A stretch of 64,000 bases of DNA from Thuidium tamariscinum (taxonomy: Eukaryota; Streptophyta; Bryopsida; Hypnales; Thuidiaceae), in assembly GCA_947034885.2 (NCBI GenBank), contig OX344758.2, positions 19,743,067 to 19,807,066 on the forward strand, in the 5' to 3' direction. The position numbers and the translations under genes were made by a program. The notes beneath the pieces were generated by a model, which worked only from the letters and a program-made list of their open reading frames with translations, had not been told where the DNA came from and did no database searches. Of this stretch, positions 47,017-58,890 are shown piece after piece (the stretch's first letter is position 1; every line of letters starts with the position of its first letter).

Positions 47017-47644
47017 TTAACCCCTAAAGGACCAAGCTATTTTTTTTGGCAACATAGCAATTCATATGTGAAATTCATAGTAAAGAAAACAACATATCAT
47101 GCCATAACTTTTTAACCACAAAGTCAAAAGTTATGAAATTTTTTGGGCCTAAAAGCTACTCCTTAGGCTCATATTGTGTAAAGATTTCAACGAAAAAAAT
47201 AAAAACTCCATTTGTAGTCAAGGTTGTCTTGTCGGACATATTTTTGGGTTTGGGTGTCGTGTAGGACGTCCAACGTCGTGTGTGACAATGACAACTTGTT
47301 ACGAAGGGTGTCACACCTCGTCACGAAAGTCCATTTTCAGCAGCTCAAAAAAATGAAAATCTTACTATTACTATGAACCTAAATGAAGAATGTAATATGT
47401 ATTCATAAAATTGAAACACTTAATTGAAACCCAACTTAAATATGTCAAAATTTTTAATTTCTAATGATTTATTTTGAAGTCAACTTGATTTTTAGTCTTT
47501 GAGACGTCACGAGGGCCCTACTAGACGTTGCGTGACGTCTGTCTGTCGCGATGTCGCAATGTCCGGTAGAACAACCCTATTTGTAGTGAGCTGCCCGAAA
47601 TCGCTATGTTACCAAAAAACGCAGCTCAGGGCTTTAGGGGTTAA
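47017..47644. mobile_element. TTAA family 1 short element with 43-bp inverted ends
   Basis: Left end TTAA-CCCCTAAAGGACCAAG and inverted right end TTAA-CCCCTAAAGCCCTGAG. The similarity extends over about 43 bases, including TTTTTTGG(C/T)AACATAGC. Without the nested Mutator-like insertion (47219-47578 plus 9 bp) it is only about 250 bp. TTAA is present outside both ends, but it cannot be told from sequence alone whether TTAA is the target duplication (as in piggyBac) or part of the ends. Confidence 0.6.
47219..47578. mobile_element. Mutator-like MITE with 9-bp target duplication
   Basis: Flanked by ATTTGTAGT at 47210-47218 and 47579-47587. Unoccupied versions of this site occur in sister repeats at about 25998, 32440 and 50712 ('ccatttgtag' running directly into 'gagttgcc'-like sequence). 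Ends CAAGGTTGTCTTGTCGGACA and, inverted, AGGGTTGTTCTACCGGACAT are imperfect inverted repeats, with further GACGT-rich inverted sequence inside. The 9-bp duplication points to Mutator-like elements. Non-coding. Confidence 0.7.
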
Positions 47645-48930
47645 GTACAAATAAACTCTAGTAACCAATGCTTTTTATTCTTTTGTTGAATTTTAAAATA
47701 GATAATTTAGAAACTTTTCCTTTGAAAGTGATGATATATTAATTAGAATATGTCATTGTTGAAAACTTTGAATAATTTTCAGAATTAATTGTGATGAAAT
47801 TTGTGAAATTTTTGAGTAAAATATTTCATTAAAATTTCAAAAAGATCTCCAAAAGGACCCTCTTGACCGTCACCGTTGGCTCCTAATAGCTCATTTGTAC
47901 TACCTATACAATGTATCAACAATTCCTTGGCAAATATAAATAGTTGATTTAGGATGCTTGAAAAAATTAATGTTGATTTAATATAAAGTAGTACAGAGTA
48001 CTATATAGTACTGGAAATCACTATCAATACTATAGAGGACACTGGTAGCTGTAAATAGCAAAAAAAGAGTCTGTAGACTTTTTCATTTTTAATAATTCAA
48101 TAAAAATTCACAAAAAAGTGATTAAAAAGCCAATTTGCTAGAGAAGATTACATTTGCATTGCACCAAAGAATTATCATAAGAAATTATTTCCTTCTTCAT
48201 AGCCTTTGCGCAAAGCAAGGTCTTTTTGCACAACCAACGTATTGCTATTTTTCATAAAAATTCATTGTCACTTCTTGTAATGTTAGTAGACATCTAACAT
48301 ATCCAATTTGTGGCTACAAATTTGAATTTTTGGATTAGAAATAGGACTAATACCCCACGTCCACCACCCAATGGTTAAGGTGGACACTACCCCACCTCCA
48401 CCACCCAATGGCTAAGGTGGACACCCAATCGTGGTTAGGTTAAAAATAATAAAATAGTTTTTCTAAAATAAAAAAATTATTCAATGTGTCAAACTACTAC
48501 ATGTACTTTCCTTCCAAATGTCAAGCCTAACAAATAATCAATGCAAAATTTATGAGCAAAAGAACACTTGTCCAAGGGCAAGGGGACAAAAATTAGGACA
48601 AGTGTTTCTAGCAAAAAAATTTGGTCTTGGAGCTCAACACAAAGGTCTAGTAGACTACAACATGCTTTCATAGCAACACTTTTAGGAGCTTTTGGTGCAA
48701 AGGAAGAGGGACTTAGAACTTGAGGTGGATTTATCCAAAGTGGAGATCCAACTTAAATGAAAAATCTCAATTATTTTCATGCACACAATGGCAAGGATAA
48801 CACCAAATGAAGTGTCTTTGTAGGATAACTTTATTTATAAATCTATTCACTACAAATGCTTCAAATGTCCTAAAATTGACATTCTAACTTTTGACCCATA
48901 TTTTGTTACACATTCCCCATAGAATATTAA
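47645..48930. other. AT-rich stretch with a small tandem repeat
   Basis: Contains the tandem repeat at 48351-48430 and a stray GGGTGATTGC-type end ('ggacaagtgtttctagcaa' near 48597). No gene. Confidence 0.4.
48351..48430 (+). repeat. Two-unit tandem repeat
   Basis: 'tccaccacccaatgg(t/c)taa' followed by 'ggtggacac' occurs twice in a row with a partial third 'acccaatcgtgg'. Unit about 38 bp. Confidence 0.75.
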
Positions 48931-49645
48931 AGGTGATTGCAAGAAACACTTGTATTATTTTATATCACACGTTGCGTATTGATATGTTTTTTAGTCATAG
49001 TTTTTTCATTCTAGCTCCATATTATTTGTAATTCATAAAGAAGGTAATTATGACTATTATACATTATTATTATTTTAATTATTTATAAATAGACCCCAAT
49101 TTTATGTCATACTTGCCAATTTAGGTATCTTTAGTACTATTCAATACCCAAATTAATTAATTTAAAGCTAAAATTTGGAAAAGATGGTCTTTTGATAGAC
49201 TTGTAGATATTTTATGAAGTATTCGTAGAAATTTTACATGTTGTAGAAATCCACAAAGTAAGCTTCTTTTAATTTGCTTGCATTTCAAAACAAGTAAGAA
49301 GTTATTTTAGTGTGTTTTTTGGTGAAGTTTTATCTCTATAAAGTTTCTACAAATGGCCAATTTTTTTACTTCATTGATGTACCTTTTCTACTTTTTTTTA
49401 TTAATCAAAATACAAAATATCTACTTTCTCTTGATTTTGGCACTTTCCTACTATTCTCCTATTTAGAGAATTTTTTTATGAATTTCCTTTGGTGGTTACT
49501 TTTGCCTTAAAAGTACATGCATTGGCTATATTTTTTTATTTAGAAAAAATTAGTTTCCTAGTTTTGATTTTTGAAGAAATCCAAAAAATTCATGAATATT
49601 GTTACAAAATGCAACAAATAGTACAAATGTTTTGAGCATTTACCC
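48931..49645 (+). mobile_element. GGGTGATTGC-terminus element, copy C (older)
   Basis: Left end AGGTGATTGCAAGAAACACT is intact apart from the first base. The right end (ACAAATGTTTTGAGCATTTACCC) is degraded. Body collinear with copy B. Older than A and B by the state of its ends. Confidence 0.5.
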
Positions 49646-49835
49646 TATAATAAATGAGAACATTTAGGCCTTAAAATTAGAACATTGTTCTTTACACTAC
49701 AAAGCTCCAATCCTATATTTAATTATATCTTATTCACCTTCTACAATCCAAGAAGTGATAACTAATCTTTAATCTTTGAGTGTCCACTGCCTAGTGCAAA
49801 TACCAAAAGCAAGTCACTCAAGTTGGCTACTCCAA

Positions 49836-50775
49836 TTAACCCTTGAAGGTTTTTAACTATGTTCTTACCGAAAAAGTTCCAAAACTGCCATTTTTATTAC
49901 AAGTACAAAATTTTAAGAAAAAAAACATTTTTATGATACAAGTAGTCAAAAAATCTTTTAGTAAATTGGTTTAAGAAGATGTGGAAGAAGTCTCAAAATC
50001 CTAAACCCAATAGATTGCAAGACATGAACATTTGAATTGAAAAAATTTATTTTCTTGGCCTTGTGAAAAATTAGATAGTTGTACTTTACAAGCTTACATT
50101 TGTATAATAAAATGTCTAAAATGGTTGTAATTTCTTGGATTCAATCTTCAAAGTAAGTTGGCTATATGCTTGAAAATTTTGAAGTCATTTGGAGTTGTAC
50201 AACATGTATGAAAAAATTAGTAAGTACAAAGAAGTGGAGAATGATTCAAAATACTAAATTGTTAAAAATTTATTAATGGAATTGAAAAATTCCAATCCAA
50301 CAATTTAAATGCTTTAATAATCAATCTACACCCAATGTTATTACTATTTTTCAAAAATACTAAAAATTGAATTAAATAAAGGATTTTAAAGTTTATTTTA
50401 GAGTAGAAAATCCATAACTATCCACAAACTAAAACTCCTTATAACTTTTGTTTTATTAATCAAAATGGAATGATTTAAAGCTTTCCACATTTGCATAAAT
50501 CTAAAAAACTAATTTCAAATAATTATTTTCTTAAGAAGAGATTGAAAAAAAAAATTGGACCACCTAGTTTGCCCACCTAACATTGAAAATTGCATATCAT
50601 ACAATAAATTTTTAACCATGTAGTCAAAAGTTGTGCAAATTATTGGACCTTAAAGCTAGTCTCTGGAAAAATGTTTTGTAAATTTTTTTAAAAAAAAGAT
50701 AAAAATTCCATTTGTAGTAAGTTGCCTAAAATTATTAGGTTGCCAAAAAAAACACTTTAGTCCTTTAATGGTTAA
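49836..50775. mobile_element. TTAA family 1 element, full-length form
   Basis: Left end TTAA-CCCTTGAAGG then 'tttttaactatg', right end inverted TTAA-CCATTAAAGGACTAAAG then 'ttttttggcaac'. About 0.94 kb. Each half matches separate copies elsewhere (58150-58421 and 33740-34000 for the left, 47090-47640 and 32270-32505 for the right). No open frame; the left and right halves are only loosely inverted. Confidence 0.5.
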
Positions 50776-52019
50776 AAAATAAGATCCAAGAAGTGTCAAC
50801 GGTGCTATTTTGTGAGCTTGTGAGCATGAGCCTATGAGCGTAGAGCAGGGATTCTGTGAGCATAGAGCTTAAAAATTTGAAGAAGTATTATAAAACTTAA
50901 TTTTATTCATTAAAATTGATTCTATTTTAAAATTTGAATCAAAATTTTTTATTTCTAATAAATTTTAGTACCTATTTTTGTAGACCTATTACTGTGGACC
51001 TATTACTGTGGTAATGATATGGAGTATTGGTTGATCATTATCCTATAGTAATGTAGATCTTTTTGAGGCCTAGAGAAAGGTACTAATGATTTTTATTGAT
51101 GTATTATTATTATAGTTGTTTAGATTTTAGAAAGAAAATTTGTTGATAAAAATCTTTGCTACATTAAATTTTATTTTGGTTGATCATGTCTTGTAGCATT
51201 ATAAGTCTTCTCAAGGCCAATAAGAGGGCATCAATTATTCCCTCTTCATTTTTAAGTCAATGGACTTGTTTAAATTTTAGAAAAAAATTTGTTTGTATGA
51301 TTTCATTATATATGGAAAGAACTTAGTTGCACCAAATTTCATTTTGTTCATGAGTATCTTATAGTAGCATAGGTCTTCTCAAAAGCTAATGTAGGCACCT
51401 ACAATTTTGTCTTAATGTATCAATAATGGAACTTGTTAAGATTTATTTTTTTAATTTTTGATTGATAGGGATTACTTTTGTAAAGAATGAACTTCATTAC
51501 ACAAGATTATTGATTAGTTGACTCATTATCTTCTTGTTCATTCAATGAAGGGATTCATTTCTTCTTTCTTGATCCAATGGTTGTTTATTTATCAACTTAA
51601 AACAATACTTGTCAAGTTTTTCTAGATGAAATTATTATTGCAAAAAAAAAAAAAAAGTTTTTTCTTTTTTTCTTTTTTTTCAGATTCCATACCCAAGTAT
51701 GAGATTCAAGACTATGTAATGAGCACCACCAAAGTATATTTACATACTGTGGAAAGCTATTTTTATAAAATGCTCCATACTCAGCTCTTTTGCAAAAAAT
51801 GACTGAAACGGACTATTAGTGCATATTTCCAGCTTTATTGAAATATAGTATTTACCATACTATAATTTTTCAAAAAATATGAGCCATATACCAACTAGTT
51901 TAGTACAGTACAATGAGGTGTTAATTTTGGAAATCGCAGGCTTTTAATGCAGACAGTGCACCTTGATGAACTGGAATCACGTAGACCCCTGCAGGATGAA
52001 TGAGCTGTAAATAGGAGGA
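50776..52019. other. AT-rich stretch, no gene seen
   Basis: Loose, diverged repeats around 'cttgtagcat', 'tcttctcaa' and 'aatgtagatc' occur at 51040-51400. A mixed A/T homopolymer lies at 51641-51680. Nothing genic. Confidence 0.4.
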
Positions 52020-52440
52020 TTCAGAAAGATCACATGAGCACCGTTACCCACTTTGGGCGGCTCTTTTTGAAACTCTAATTTACCACGATTAATCTCAGCC
52101 CTTGATACTGATCAACTCGGCTGACACACAAGCTCCACAAACCTCCGTATATACTGGATATATATTCCATCTCCTGTTCTGTCGTATATCCATTTTTGGA
52201 CGGACGTTACTGGAGTGCAGGGAGTTATACTTTGGAGATTCCTTGAGCACTTGTCCTGATTTGGAGCTTCGGTATTTCAAGCTTTCTGAGCTACGGCAGC
52301 TTGCATCATGGCTGCGTCACAGCGTTCTTACGGCAACCAGGTTCAGAGAAGTGTTTTTGAGTATACTCGTTGTGAAGTTTCTTTTGTTGTGGTCAATTAG
52401 TTTGTACCTTGTAAAAACGATAACAAGTGATGTGGTCTGA
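52020..52440 (+). other. Possible isolated first exon / gene fragment
   Basis: This patch is richer in GC and in complex sequence than everything around it. An ATG at 52308 in good context (atcATGG) opens a 30-codon frame beginning MAASQRSYGNQ, with a possible donor site at CAACCAG/GTTCAG. Upstream sequence contains 'tatatac' boxes near 52150. No later exon is recognised in the 11 kb to the window end, so this could be a captured gene fragment, a dead gene or the start of a gene with very long introns. I do not recognise the peptide. Confidence 0.25.
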
Positions 52441-53396
52441 AGACACCCGTTGCACCTCACTAACTAAACATTGGTTTGTTTGTGTTTTTGGGATGGGCAC
52501 AGGTGAGGGCCACATCTTCTCGGAACTACTAGTTGATTTAGCAAAGTTACCTTTGCAACAGTGTATAGAGAAGTTTTTTAGACCTATGTCTTGAGATATT
52601 GTTGTGTAAAATTGTTTGAAAAAAGTGTTTTACAGGACATATGAATACCTTGTTGATTCTATGTGGAAAAATAAAGAAACATTGTTGGAACCTTGTTCTA
52701 AATATTATGTTTGTTTGACTGTAGACAATTGGTAGCCTAGATAGACCAATTGTCTCAAAAATAGGGAAATGATAGTTACTGGTTGATGCTACAAGTCTTG
52801 AAAATAGAGAAAAAGTGTATGGCTAAGTAAAAACATGAATCTTCAAGATAGGAGATTATTAGAATAGTGCCCTGATAAAGGGATGTTCCAAAAAAGATCT
52901 TTTTGGTTGGCCGAGGGACTCCCCTCAGTGCCGAGGGGAGTCCTACAATTGCAGGGGAAAAAAAGAATTTTTTTTAATCAAAGTTGTGGGACTCCCCTCA
53001 GTGCCAAGAAGTACTAAAAAGCAAGACCAAGCAAAAATCTAAATTTGTAAAATAACCTCATTTGATTTCAAAAAAATTATAATTAGTCACTAATTTTTTT
53101 TTCTTCATAAAATCTAGCAAAGTACAATAAATGGTAAAACAAAGTTATTCAAGGGACCATGGTAATAGGTCCATGATAATAGTTCCACGGTAATAGGCAC
53201 CAAAATTTACCAAAAATAATCAAATTTGGCCAAAAGTTTTAGATGGAATCTTCAAAAAATTGTGTAGGTTCACAGGCTCACAAAACAGCAACCCTGATGG
53301 TCAAAGGTCTATTTGGAGGCTAAATTTGGGGCACTCAAAGATTAAAGCAGTGCATGTGGATATCTTTGAGGATATTTTTTTTTAGATACTAACAAT
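52441..53396. other. AT-rich stretch with small direct repeats
   Basis: A direct repeat 'gggactcccctcagtgcc' occurs at about 52917 and 52987, and three copies of 'ggtaatagg/gataatagt' with 'tcca(c/t)g' near 53161-53195. No gene. Confidence 0.45.
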
Positions 53397-53560
53397 CACT
53401 AGAAGAAATTTGCGTTTGCCTCAACAAAGTTCACTTGATGTGTTTGTTGAGGCAAACACAAAAATTGCGTTTTTTTATGTTCTTCAACGCAGATTTTGCG
53501 TTTGCCTCAACAAACACATCAAGTGGATTTTGTTGAGGCAAACGCAGTTTTTTTCTAGTG
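53397..53560. mobile_element. CACTA-type foldback MITE (164 bp) with AAT duplication
   Basis: Left end CACTAGAAGAAATTTGCG and inverted right end CACTAGAAAAAAACTGCG begin arms of about 70 bp that share 'tttgcctcaacaaa' and 'cacttgatgtgtttgttgag'. Both sides carry AAT (53394-53396 and 53561-53563). CACTA termini and a 3-bp duplication indicate a non-autonomous CACTA-type element folded almost completely into a hairpin. Confidence 0.75.
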
Positions 53561-53563
53561 AAT

Positions 53564-56339
53564 GAATTTCCACTATTCATACTACTAAAATCATATCTCC
53601 CTCTGTAATATCACAAATGCTACCATTAATACTGGGGGCTCGTATTTGCTATGCTATACATTCATTATATCACATATTGATAAAATTTTGATATATTTGA
53701 ATAGAATGCACAAAAATGATTTCAATAAGTCTTTAAAATGATTATTTTAAATATTTTGTAAAAGTATTTTCAATCATGCATATATAGAAATTGTATTTTC
53801 ACACAATGTGATATTATAGGAATAGAGTAGTAGTTCACAATTACCTTTCTATATCACTTTCTACAAAGGGTGATATTAGAGGAATAGTGTAGTCATTGCA
53901 ATTAAGGTAATACTAAAGAGGATCCATAGGGTGATATTATAGAAGTATCAATTCCATTGCTTCTCTTGGCTTTATACTTCTTTGAACTTCTATGATTTTG
54001 TGTTTTAATTTGTGAGCTTTGAGCTTTCATGATTTCAATTTTCTATTGTTGCTACCAAATGATTTGAGAAATGTATTCATTGAACAAAAGTAATTTTTTA
54101 TTTCACAACAATTATATTGTTCACAAAGTTTTTGAGATTTATAGATTCTTCTTTTCAATTCTTCCATTTGGGTTGCCATTGTTTGTAACAATAGATGTTG
54201 TAACAGTTGATGTTGGTGGTGGCATTTCTCAAGATATCACTGAAGAAGTTGAGACACAAGCCAAAGTTGAAATCATAGCAAATTTTTCAACATCATTGCC
54301 TTTTGTTGATCCATATTCTTTACAAGTATCAAGATCACAATCTATGCATGAGCCTCCACTTTGTATACAACTTCCAAGTCTTAAAGACATTGACTCGGCA
54401 ATTGTACCATCTACAAGAAAAAACACTCTATATTCTAAAAAAGAAACTTAGTTGTTTTCATATTTATTGCATCATCAAAATGTAAAGAAACATATCAAAC
54501 CAAAAAATTGTACTATAGTTGATTGAAAAAAGTTTGCAATACATAGAAATATCGTTGTCTCGTAGAAAGTTGCCTTGGAAATTCTAATTTCCTTGTCCAA
54601 GATGAATTTCAATTTCAACAAAAAATAAAGATGAAGACAAAAGAGGAAAATAAAAATGTAGTAGATATTGTATGCACTTATGTTAGAATTCATGTGTATT
54701 TCATTTAATATATAGTTTATCATGCATGTAAAAGTATGATGATTTATAGAATTTAGTTGTAGTGTTCATACTTTTTACAAAGCATTGTTTTTCAGTTATG
54801 TGTGTTCTTATTTTAACACATGTTTTATTTTGCATAAATCACTATAACAACTTTTATTGCAATCATTTTGTACTTCCTTCACTTCACTATATAATTTCAT
54901 TTATTTTCACTTCATTTTAGACAATTTCATTTACTATATAGAATTTTTTTAATCAATTTATCATTATTGATTTTTCCTTCAATAATGCCAAATTATTTAA
55001 TTGATTTTTAATTTGAAAATTTCCTAATAAAAAATAAAAATAAGAGCATTTACCACTAAGTTGAAGTATATACAATGCGTGGAACATTGTTTAGAATATT
55101 TAATTTTTGTATCTTTAAATCACATTGAAGATTTATTTAATTATTTTGAGAATATTATTATAATTTATGAAGTGAATTCAAAACTTTTCTTCTTTTTAAA
55201 TACAAAGATTTTCTTAGTTGTCATTTAAAAAAATTTAATACTGATGTAGATTTCTAATTTGACTTATGAACAACTTTTATGGCCTTGTATACTTGTCCAA
55301 GTGTTTTTTGTGACTAATCTATGTATTTTTTTAAATTTTTTTAATAATTAAAATATAACTTAATTTGACTCATATAAAAAAAATTCAATTGGAAATTTAT
55401 AATTTTCACACTTTAAAGTCAAATATGCTAAATAACTTTTGTGCATTTCTAATAAAATATCATATCTAAATTCATGTATTAAATATGATGAACCACTTTT
55501 CAACATTTAAAGATTTAGGACAATTATAAATATATTGAAACCAATCCTAGAAGGTCTATTCAAAATCATTTAAACAATCATTGTAGGGATAGGCAGGTAT
55601 TGCCTCTTCTAAGCCTATTGTGTGAAAATGTCAACTATAAAGTATTATTTTATTATTTTCCACAAATAACACATGTGGAAAAATTTCATTGACTGTTGAT
55701 ATTTTTATAGAGGCCGTAAACCCCTTGTTTTTTTGCCACAACTTTTGTCTCGTGGCTTAGAACCTCATAATGCTTGCCATTGTAGCTTCCTTGTGTTTAT
55801 ATCTTTCCAATTATATACTACATGCAATATTCCTTGAGGTAGTCATTGGAAACCCCTTATCCCTATCCCTCAACTATCCCACCTCCATTAGAACATAGTC
55901 AATTTTGAATAGCCATAAGTTCTAGCCTACAAGTCCAAATTGTGCATTCTTTAGACTATTGAAAGAGTCCCCTTAAGAACTTGTCAAGCATGTCTATTAT
56001 ATTAAGTACAAATGGTCTCTACCCTTGTCACGTTCTAATGTCACAAAAATGGTCACGTTTTCATCCAAAATATTTTTCATCCAATCCATTTTCTCCTAAG
56101 TTCAATTAATGTTACACTACAATAGGTTTGTGCTAGTATGACATATATTCAAATTATTTAAATTTAGGGTGCTATTGCACCCTATTTGCTCTAGAGTCTC
56201 TCATTTCTCCCTTCTTAAACTATTGCAAGGCTTCAGAAGTCACCCTCAAGGTCCCCCTTGTTCACTAAGGTACTTCAGACACCTCAAGGAGATATGAGCA
56301 TGACAATATTGGAGAGAAACACATTAGAAATTTATTTTT
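53564..56339. other. AT-rich stretch, no gene supported
   Basis: One open frame of 126 codons (54071-54451) has no recognisable domain. Small repeats 'gtgatatta' occur at 53810-53945. A block near 55590 resembles 43025 and 36091. No RNA gene seen. Confidence 0.4.
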
Positions 56340-56699
56340 AAAAGTTGTAGAGTAGATTTTGAAAAGCAATAAATTGATTGGGGTTGTGCATGTTAGACCC
56401 TTTTACCTCTTATTCTTTTGGTGACCAACTTTTAAGATTTAACATGTGAAAAGAAAATTGAAAGACTTTGAGTCCCTTTTGCAATTTTAACAATTTCATG
56501 ATCGATCAAACATTATAATCTTTCAACCCATGAGTGAAATTGTCAGGTTTTTTTCCCTAAATAATGTCTAACATGTCTAGTATGAATTTGTCTGGTTACA
56601 TTTGAAAAAAATTGATAAAGCTTATCCAAATGTTGGCTTTTTGTTCAATTTAGAGCAAATCCTTTAAAGCTCAAAAAGGCCTTCGGCATAAGGGGTTAA
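56340..56699 (-). repeat. TTAA family 2 partial copy, inverted
   Basis: From the right end it reads TTAA-CCCCTTATGCCGAAGGCC on the minus strand and is collinear with 30359-30557 joined to 31387-31560, without the L1 insertion. The other end is missing or too diverged. Confidence 0.55.
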
Positions 56700-57026
56700 C
56701 TTCAAAGCCCATACTACTTGTTTCGCTAGTTTCTAATGTAAAGTTTAGACTTCCTAGATTTTAGCAAGGAGTAAATGAAATGTACAAGATGGATGAAGTT
56801 GTGAATTAGTCTTAGGCATGTGTCAAGCTCCCCCTTCCTTCAACCAAAGCCCCAAAGTGGAGGCCCAAAGGCAGCAACAGTCACGTCTATATTAGTGCAA
56901 TGAGCCATTTGTGGACTCTATTTTGCCACCCTTTTTTATCCCCGAGAAAAATGTAGGAACTTTTTATTTGCAATGCAATATAAAATTTTGAGTTCATATT
57001 TGCAATCAGAGGCCCCCCCAATTACC

Positions 57027-57836
57027 TTAACCCCTAAATGCCCAAGCCTTTTCAAGTGTGTTTTGACTATGAATAAAGTGCATGGACTTGTAGTCATCCC
57101 TAGTGAAGCAAATTGATTTTTTTCCAAAATCTAACCGGATAGATGTTTAAAGAGCTTATTTATTAGGAAGTACACAAATTTTGAGTACAAAACTGCATTG
57201 GAGTTGTGAGATTATAATGAGAGAAGAGTGCATTTTCTATATTTAGTATGCTGCCTTTTTCCCACAATGTTTCCCAAATTTGCATATAAATTTTTTGGGG
57301 GATTGGAGGTGACATGAACAACTACAAAAAGTGTTAGCACACTAAAATGCACTTCAAAAAAACTTAATTCCACATGAAAAGCTATTAAATTCATTACACA
57401 ATCCACCTTGCAATTGTTGAAATGCAATGATTTTTATAAGTAGAAATTGCAAATATCTCCAAATCAATAGTTGTGAGTTTAAATTTTCAATGGTGAATAT
57501 CATGAAAATACTTTCCTCTTTCCATTGGGACTATTTTCAAAGCAAATGGATACGTACAATTTTTTAGATCTCAAACTAAATGAAACTGCATAAAGCTAGG
57601 AAACAAAGTAAAATTGGCAAGCTTAACACTTCACTTTTAGTACATGTATGCCTTTGAAGACCTCTCAATAATCAAATATGTACTTTTTTCACTGAAAAAT
57701 GAAAGTTTGCAATAGTTAACCCTTAAAACTGACCCCAATTTTTTTTAAATGGTCACAGGAATTTAACTGCCCATTCAGAAATGGGCCTCAAATTTCAGGT
57801 TGACCATATATGGTCGATTGGGCAGTTAGGGGTTAA
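57027..57836. mobile_element. TTAA-flanked element(s), family 2-like ends, one nested
   Basis: An outer left end TTAA-CCCCTAAATGCCCAAGCC at 57027 pairs with the inverted right end TTAA-CCCCTAACTGCCCAATC at 57836. A shorter candidate at 57716-57836 uses TTAA-CCCTTAAAACTGACC as its left end. Either pairing may be right. No coding sequence. Confidence 0.4.
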
Positions 57837-58149
57837 AGAGGTGTGTACTGTACAGTAGAATTACCATGGGTGGGTATGTCCGCCGGCATAGCATGATTGA
57901 AAAGAGATTGGAGAAGGGAGAGTGAGGGGTCGTGTACAATTTGTGGACACAAACTGGGGATGGTAACACAGACAAAATATACATTCAGTATTACAGTAGA
58001 CAGCAACACAGTACCCTATGCGAAGGGCAGATTTGACATACAGGGGAGGGCGCTAAAATAGTGCGCGAGGGCCCAAAAACAGTGCGGGCATTTTCAACTG
58101 TGCAGTAAGCGGCTGCGAAACATTAGATGAGATTTGAGGCCTCTGGACA

Positions 58150-58421
58150 ATTTTTCATATGATTGTTGCCATCTAAAGTGTAGCTGCCCTGTTTTCCACA
58201 AGGCGAAAATAATGATTTTCGAGCATTCAAACGCTAATATCTTGCAATCTACATGGTGAAAAACTCTGAATTTTATTGCACATGTTCTCAAACTAATTTA
58301 TTACAAGATCCTACGGTTACAAATCTCAAAAAATGTTTACAAAAAATTTGGTATTGATATGAGAAATGGCAGTTTTTGACCATTTTTGGAGTAAACATAG
58401 TTAAAGAACTTAAGGGGTTAA
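58150..58421 (-). repeat. TTAA family 1 left-end copy
   Basis: On the minus strand it starts TTAA-CCCCTTAAGTTC then 'tttaactatgtttactcc', matching 49836 onward for about 270 bases. It ends without a right half, abutting a GC-richer patch at 57900-58130. Confidence 0.5.
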
Positions 58422-58429
58422 GAGCCACA

Positions 58430-58890
58430 ATGGGTTCTTTCCTAACTAAGTGGATATGTGTCTATTGATTTTATTCAAAATAAGAATTGGTTATTCAACT
58501 ATCTTCTTATAAATGTTAAAAAATTTGAAATAATGATTGATTCATGCATTCATTTTCAATTTTAGAAAGGATTGCATTTAGAAACCATCTCTATTACTTT
58601 TTCTATGTTGCAATGCTAGTTTTTGAACAAAACCAATTTTTTTTTTAAACCAAGCATGTGTGCGTTTCCAAGGCCTACAAACCACAAATTAAGACCCATG
58701 CCACATTTTGTTTGAAAATTCATAAGTAATTCATAAATGCTCCAAAATTTATGAAACAACTTGTGCTAAATTCCTGGTTTATTTTTCTTTGACTGAAAAA
58801 TGAGAAAAAAATATTTCCATCTAAAAAATACATGATAAAAGTGGACCAGCCCTTAAATGAGCAATTTTTGAGCCTCTTACCTTAAACTTA
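58430..58890 (+). repeat. Dispersed repeat R, copy 2 (longest uninterrupted)
   Basis: Collinear with 62219-62915 (without its MITE) and, from about 58565, with 1-341. It provides the unoccupied sequence for the 62400 insertion ('ctattactttttc'). Confidence 0.75.

Noticed and set aside
47021-47030. CCCTAAA telomere-like unit within the TTAACCCCTAAAGG ends
   Set aside because: Only one unit per end and never in tandem, so it is part of the terminal repeat and not interstitial telomere sequence.
48351-48430. Possible CRISPR-like or regulatory array
   Set aside because: Only two units with no spacer structure, in a plant nuclear context; an ordinary tandem repeat.
54071-54451. 126-codon plus-strand frame
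   Set aside because: No recognisable motif, AT-rich surroundings, no splice or promoter context. Kept only as unassigned.
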